Shown here piece by piece: positions 7,127-10,474 of a stretch of DNA of 10,474 nt (its first letter is position 1; each line of letters opens with the position of its first letter). This DNA comes from Verrucomicrobiia bacterium. GTDB lineage: Bacteria; Verrucomicrobiota; Verrucomicrobiia; JABWAM01. Where the stretch lies: the NCBI GenBank assembly GCA_013360985.1, contig JABWAM010000070.1, positions 1 through 10,474 of the forward strand, in the 5' to 3' direction. Under the pieces are notes generated by a model. That model did no database searches. It was not told the DNA's origin and worked only from the letters and a program-made list of their open reading frames with translations. The translations under genes were made by a program, and so were the position numbers.

Positions 7127-7306
7127 GAAACATCTTGGAAACAAGGCGTTTTCGGCCTTGGGGGTTCGCCCGATCCGTGGCATCCATGCGGGGGAAGACT
7201 GCTCCTGTTCACAGGGGCGTTGACGCGGTTGTCGAACAGAAAATTACGGAGAGAAACCGATCTTTCCCCTTGGAAGCGGGGAAGATCCGGGCTAGCAGTC
7301 TCCCGC
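7127..7306 (+). promoter_or_regulatory. Leader region of the rodZ-rimO operon
   Basis: The 180 bp between copy B and the rodZ-like ATG contain no gene. TTGACG at 7220-7225 is followed at 16-17 bases by AATTACG, a weak -10 (three of six), in an A/T-richer stretch. A hairpin TTCCCC-(8 nt)-GGGGAA occupies 7264-7283, about 23 bases before the ATG. No Shine-Dalgarno sequence is seen next to the start. The promoter call is tentative. Confidence 0.3.
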
Positions 7307-7993
7307 ATGCCCACGATCGGCGAAACGTTACGCGAAGCCCGGCTCAAGAAGGGGGTCTCGGAAGAAGTGGCGGCGCGCGCCGCCAAGATTCGCGCCGACC
7401 GCTTGCGCGACCTCGAACAGGACCGTTATGACCAGTTCGCGGCGCATCTTTACGCGCGCGGTTTTCTGCGGCTCTACGCCGAATACCTCGGGCTCGACGC
7501 CGCCGACCTGGTGAAACGCTTCACGGACGAACATCCCGCGCCGCCGCAGAAACCGATCTTCGAGATCACCGAGGAGCAGCGCGCGCGCTCTCCGATTTTG
7601 GGGCGCTCGATTCCCGTCACGGGCGGCGACTCGCTGACCTCCACTGGAAAAATTGTTTTGAGCGCCGCGGGCGCCATTTTCCTGCTGCTTCTGGCGGCGG
7701 GATTCTGGGCGATGCGCGGCGCAACGCCGACACGAAACGGCGACGAGTCCTCCTCCGTCGCGCCATCGCGTTCGCTTCCGGAGAATGACCCCGTCTCGTC
7801 GGGTGCATTGGAAACGCCGTCGGAGTCCGCTTCGACGGCGTCCACACTTTCCCCGACCAACGCGCCGACGGGTCGCGATCCTCTTGCGGCGGCCAGATCG
7901 AGGGGGGCGCCCGATTCCGTGCCCGCGTTGGCGCCGGCCTTTCCCACGAACGCGCCGTCGGTCTCGACGCCGGGCCGCGGACGGCAGCCGTGA
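7307..7993 (+). CDS. RodZ-like helix-turn-helix membrane protein
   Basis: A 228-residue protein. Residues 1-75 form a RodZ-type HTH domain (MPTIGETLREARLKKGVS, AAKIRADRLRDLEQDRYD, ARGFLRLYAEYLGLD). A linker of about 35 residues follows, then one membrane helix (about 114-137, GKIVLSAAGAIFLLLLAAGF), then a 90-residue Pro/Ser/Thr/Ala-rich tail. RodZ links MreB filaments to the elongation machinery, with the HTH in the cytoplasm binding MreB. The C-terminal DUF4115 beta domain found in E. coli RodZ is absent; the low-complexity tail takes its place. The ATG at 7307 is chosen because the domain starts there; upstream in-frame codons lie in leader and repeat DNA. The stop overlaps the rimO start (GTGA), so the two are co-translated. 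Confidence 0.82.
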   Translation: MPTIGETLREARLKKGVSEEVAARAAKIRADRLRDLEQDRYDQFAAHLYARGFLRLYAEYLGLDAADLVKRFTDEHPAPPQKPIFEITEEQRARSPILGRSIPVTGGDSLTSTGKIVLSAAGAIFLLLLAAGFWAMRGATPTRNGDESSSVAPSRSLPENDPVSSGALETPSESASTASTLSPTNAPTGRDPLAAARSRGAPDSVPALAPAFPTNAPSVSTPGRGRQP

Positions 7994-9354
7994 AGCCCGC
8001 CGTCCACCTCGTCAGCCTCGGCTGCGCGAAGAACCTGGTGGACGCAGAGGTGATGCTCGGGACGCTCCTGCGCGCCGGCCATCCGATCGTCGCGGAAGCG
8101 GGCGGCGCCGAGGTTGTGATCGTGAACACCTGCGGCTTCATCGAACCGGCGCGCAAGGAATCCATCGAAGCGATCCTCCGCGCCGGCGGCCTGCGCGGAC
8201 GCCGCAAGGTGATTGTCGCCGGCTGTCTCGCGCAGCGCAGCGCGAAAGAGATGGCGGCGGAACTCCCCGAGGCGAGCGCCTTTATCGGGATCAACGAAGT
8301 GCCGCGGATCGCGGAGATCGTCGCGCGCGTCGTCGAGGGATTGCCCGCCGCTGCGAACGGCGGAGATCCGCGCGTGCTGGTTTCTCGGAAGCCCGCCTGG
8401 CTCTACGACTTCGCCTCGCCCCGGCTGCAGGCGACCCCTTCGCACTTTGCCTGGGTGAAAATCGCCGAGGGCTGCAATCATCCCTGCGCGTTTTGTTCGA
8501 TTCCGATCATGCGCGGGCGGCATCGGAGCCGGCCGGCGGCGGATATCGAGGCCGAGGCGCGCGCGCTGATCGGCGGCGGGGCGAAAGAACTCCTCCTGAT
8601 TTCGCAGGACACCACCTGGTACGGGCGGGACCTCGGCGGATCGCCGGGGATCGCCGATCTCGTGCGCCGCCTCGACGCGATCGAGGGCGATTTCTGGATC
8701 CGCCTCCTCTACACGCATCCGGCCCACTGGAGCGACGAACTGATTCACACCATTGCCGGGTGCCGCAAGGTGGCCAGGTATGTCGACATGCCCCTGCAGC
8801 ACATCAGCGACCGCATGCTGGAGCGGATGCAGCGCGAGACCGGCGGAGCCTACATCCGCGATCTCATCGCGCGAATTCGCGCCGGCATCCCGGGCATCGC
8901 CGTGCGCACCACTTTCATCGTCGGGTTCCCGGGCGAAACCGAGGCCGACGTCGACGAACTCTGCGCGTTCGTCGCGGAAACGCGGTTCGACCGCCTCGGT
9001 GTCTTCCGGTACTCGCAGGAGGACGGCACCCGGGCGGCCAAGCTCGACCACCAGGTTCCCGCGCGGACCAAGGAGGCCCGCTGGCACCGGCTGATGAAGC
9101 TGCAGCAGGCGATCGCCGCCGAACTCGGCGCCGCCCAGGTCGGACGCTCGCTGCGCGTGCTCGTCGAGGAGCCGGGGGTCGCGCGCGGCGAAGCCGATGC
9201 TCCGGACATCGACGGTCGCATCTATCTGCCGATTACGGCGCCGGTCGGCGAGTTTGCCCAGGTTCGCATCACCGGATTCGAAAACTACGACCTGCTGGCC
9301 CTGCCCGCCGGAGTTTCGCCGGCCGTCCGTCGGACGGCCCGCCAAGCGCAGTAG
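7990..9354 (+). CDS. rimO: Ribosomal protein S12 methylthiotransferase RimO
   Basis: A 454-residue radical-SAM methylthiotransferase that adds a methylthio group to the beta carbon of an aspartate in ribosomal protein S12 (Asp88 in E. coli, sometimes numbered 89). Three domains are visible. The N-terminal MTTase domain holds cysteines 12 (SLGCAKN), 48 (NTCGF) and 79 (AGCLAQ) for one 4Fe-4S cluster. The radical-SAM domain has CNHPCAFC, cysteines 162, 166 and 169, for the second cluster, and also LISQDTTWYGRDL and YVDMPLQH. The C-terminal TRAM domain (about 375-440) ends near FENYDLLAL. IPIMRGRHRSR and the QDTT block favour RimO over MiaB. Translation starts at a GTG (7990) overlapping the upstream stop; no clear Shine-Dalgarno sequence is seen, so coupling is likely. 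Confidence 0.96.
   Translation: MKPAVHLVSLGCAKNLVDAEVMLGTLLRAGHPIVAEAGGAEVVIVNTCGFIEPARKESIEAILRAGGLRGRRKVIVAGCLAQRSAKEMAAELPEASAFIGINEVPRIAEIVARVVEGLPAAANGGDPRVLVSRKPAWLYDFASPRLQATPSHFAWVKIAEGCNHPCAFCSIPIMRGRHRSRPAADIEAEARALIGGGAKELLLISQDTTWYGRDLGGSPGIADLVRRLDAIEGDFWIRLLYTHPAHWSDELIHTIAGCRKVARYVDMPLQHISDRMLERMQRETGGAYIRDLIARIRAGIPGIAVRTTFIVGFPGETEADVDELCAFVAETRFDRLGVFRYSQEDGTRAAKLDHQVPARTKEARWHRLMKLQQAIAAELGAAQVGRSLRVLVEEPGVARGEADAPDIDGRIYLPITAPVGEFAQVRITGFENYDLLALPAGVSPAVRRTARQAQ
9321..9339 (+). terminator. Perfect hairpin at the 3' end of rimO, possible terminator stem
   Basis: GGCCGTCC-GTC-GGACGGCC is an 8-bp perfect stem with a 3-base loop, inside the last codons and ending 12 bases before the stop triplet. 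There is no T-run after it. A second, longer-range pairing (GGCCGG 9355-9360 with CCGGCC 9388-9393) lies just beyond. It could act as a factor-assisted terminator or 3'-end stabiliser, or be chance in GC-rich coding DNA. Confidence 0.25.
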
Positions 9355-9535
9355 GGCCGGCGCGGAAGGATCCGGACCACGTACGATCCGGCCTGATACG
9401 GTTACGGCCGATAGGTTCGTTCGTAGGAACACGCAGAGGCTACGCGTTTCGCGATAGGTAAAAGATCCGTAATACCGCAGTTTGCGGAGATAGGGAGGAT
9501 CCATCAGCCTCCTAGGGTATTCACCCCTCCCGGTA
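9355..9535 (+). other. Intergenic region between rimO and the kinase gene, with possible RNA structure
   Basis: These 181 bases hold no gene. They are less GC-rich than the neighbours and contain a direct repeat CGATAGGT (9409-9416, 9452-9459), a hairpin CCGCA-GTT-TGCGG (9475-9487), and GGGAGG (9493-9498), which can pair with CCTCC at 9508-9512 or with CCTCCC at 9526-9531 just before the ATG. AATACC (9471-9476) can pair with GGTATT (9516-9521) but overlaps the first hairpin by two bases. It matches no riboswitch class I know. Confidence 0.35.

Positions 9536-10474
<939 letters not shown>

Noticed and set aside
7150..7185. tRNA-like GGGGGTTCGCCCGATCC
   Set aside because: It resembles part of a T-arm, but no acceptor, D-arm or anticodon stem can be built around it.
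7085..7306. 74-codon upstream extension of the rodZ-like gene
   Set aside because: It begins inside repeat copy B and passes through promoter- and hairpin-like leader sequence; the HTH domain starts right at the ATG at 7307.

Overview
The window is high-GC bacterial chromosome. Two blocks of ordinary housekeeping genes flank an accessory segment containing an insertion sequence, a toxin-antitoxin operon and a repeat cluster. Shine-Dalgarno sequences are mostly weak or absent and stop/start overlaps are common. Gene content plus the dispersed GC-rich palindromic repeat would fit a Verrucomicrobiota or other PVC-type genome, but this is a low-confidence inference; nothing here is a phylogenetic marker I can place firmly by eye.

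Left block (1-3138, all minus strand). Reading in the direction of transcription: a phage-holin-4-superfamily membrane protein overlaps ruvX/yqgF by one base; then comes about 400 bp of non-coding DNA holding one copy of a repeat with a 29-bp perfect inverted repeat; then lepA (elongation factor 4); then, 11 bp downstream, the first 29 codons of a short-chain dehydrogenase that leaves the window.

Accessory block (about 3200-7130). An IS3-family element (IS407-like, 1232 bp, TGACCTGACC termini, minus orientation) sits at 3273-4504. Its orfA/orfB junction has an A6 run where A7 would give the normal arrangement, and the flanks show no target duplication. A 10-codon plus-strand reading frame ends at its left edge and a 50-codon frame starts at its right edge, perhaps pieces of one disrupted small gene. 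Next is a hipB-hipA operon (4845-6499, ATGA overlap), preceded by four 16-bp operator-like palindromes of consensus TCGYCATNNATGRCGA. From 7 bp after hipA there are two tandem 310-bp copies of the same repeat family as the one between ruvX and lepA, here in the opposite orientation and bounded by short inverted termini (CCCAAATCCCCG-like).

Right block (7307-10474, plus strand). A RodZ-like cytoskeleton-linked protein (HTH, one membrane segment, low-complexity tail, no room for the usual C-terminal domain) overlaps rimO by a GTGA junction. After a 181-bp intergenic region with possible RNA structure, a membrane sensor histidine kinase begins at 9536 and runs off the right edge inside its ATP-binding domain.

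The most useful leads are the four-site hipBA operator array and the repeat family, which shows tandem and inverted copies, arm replacement and possible terminal inverted repeats.
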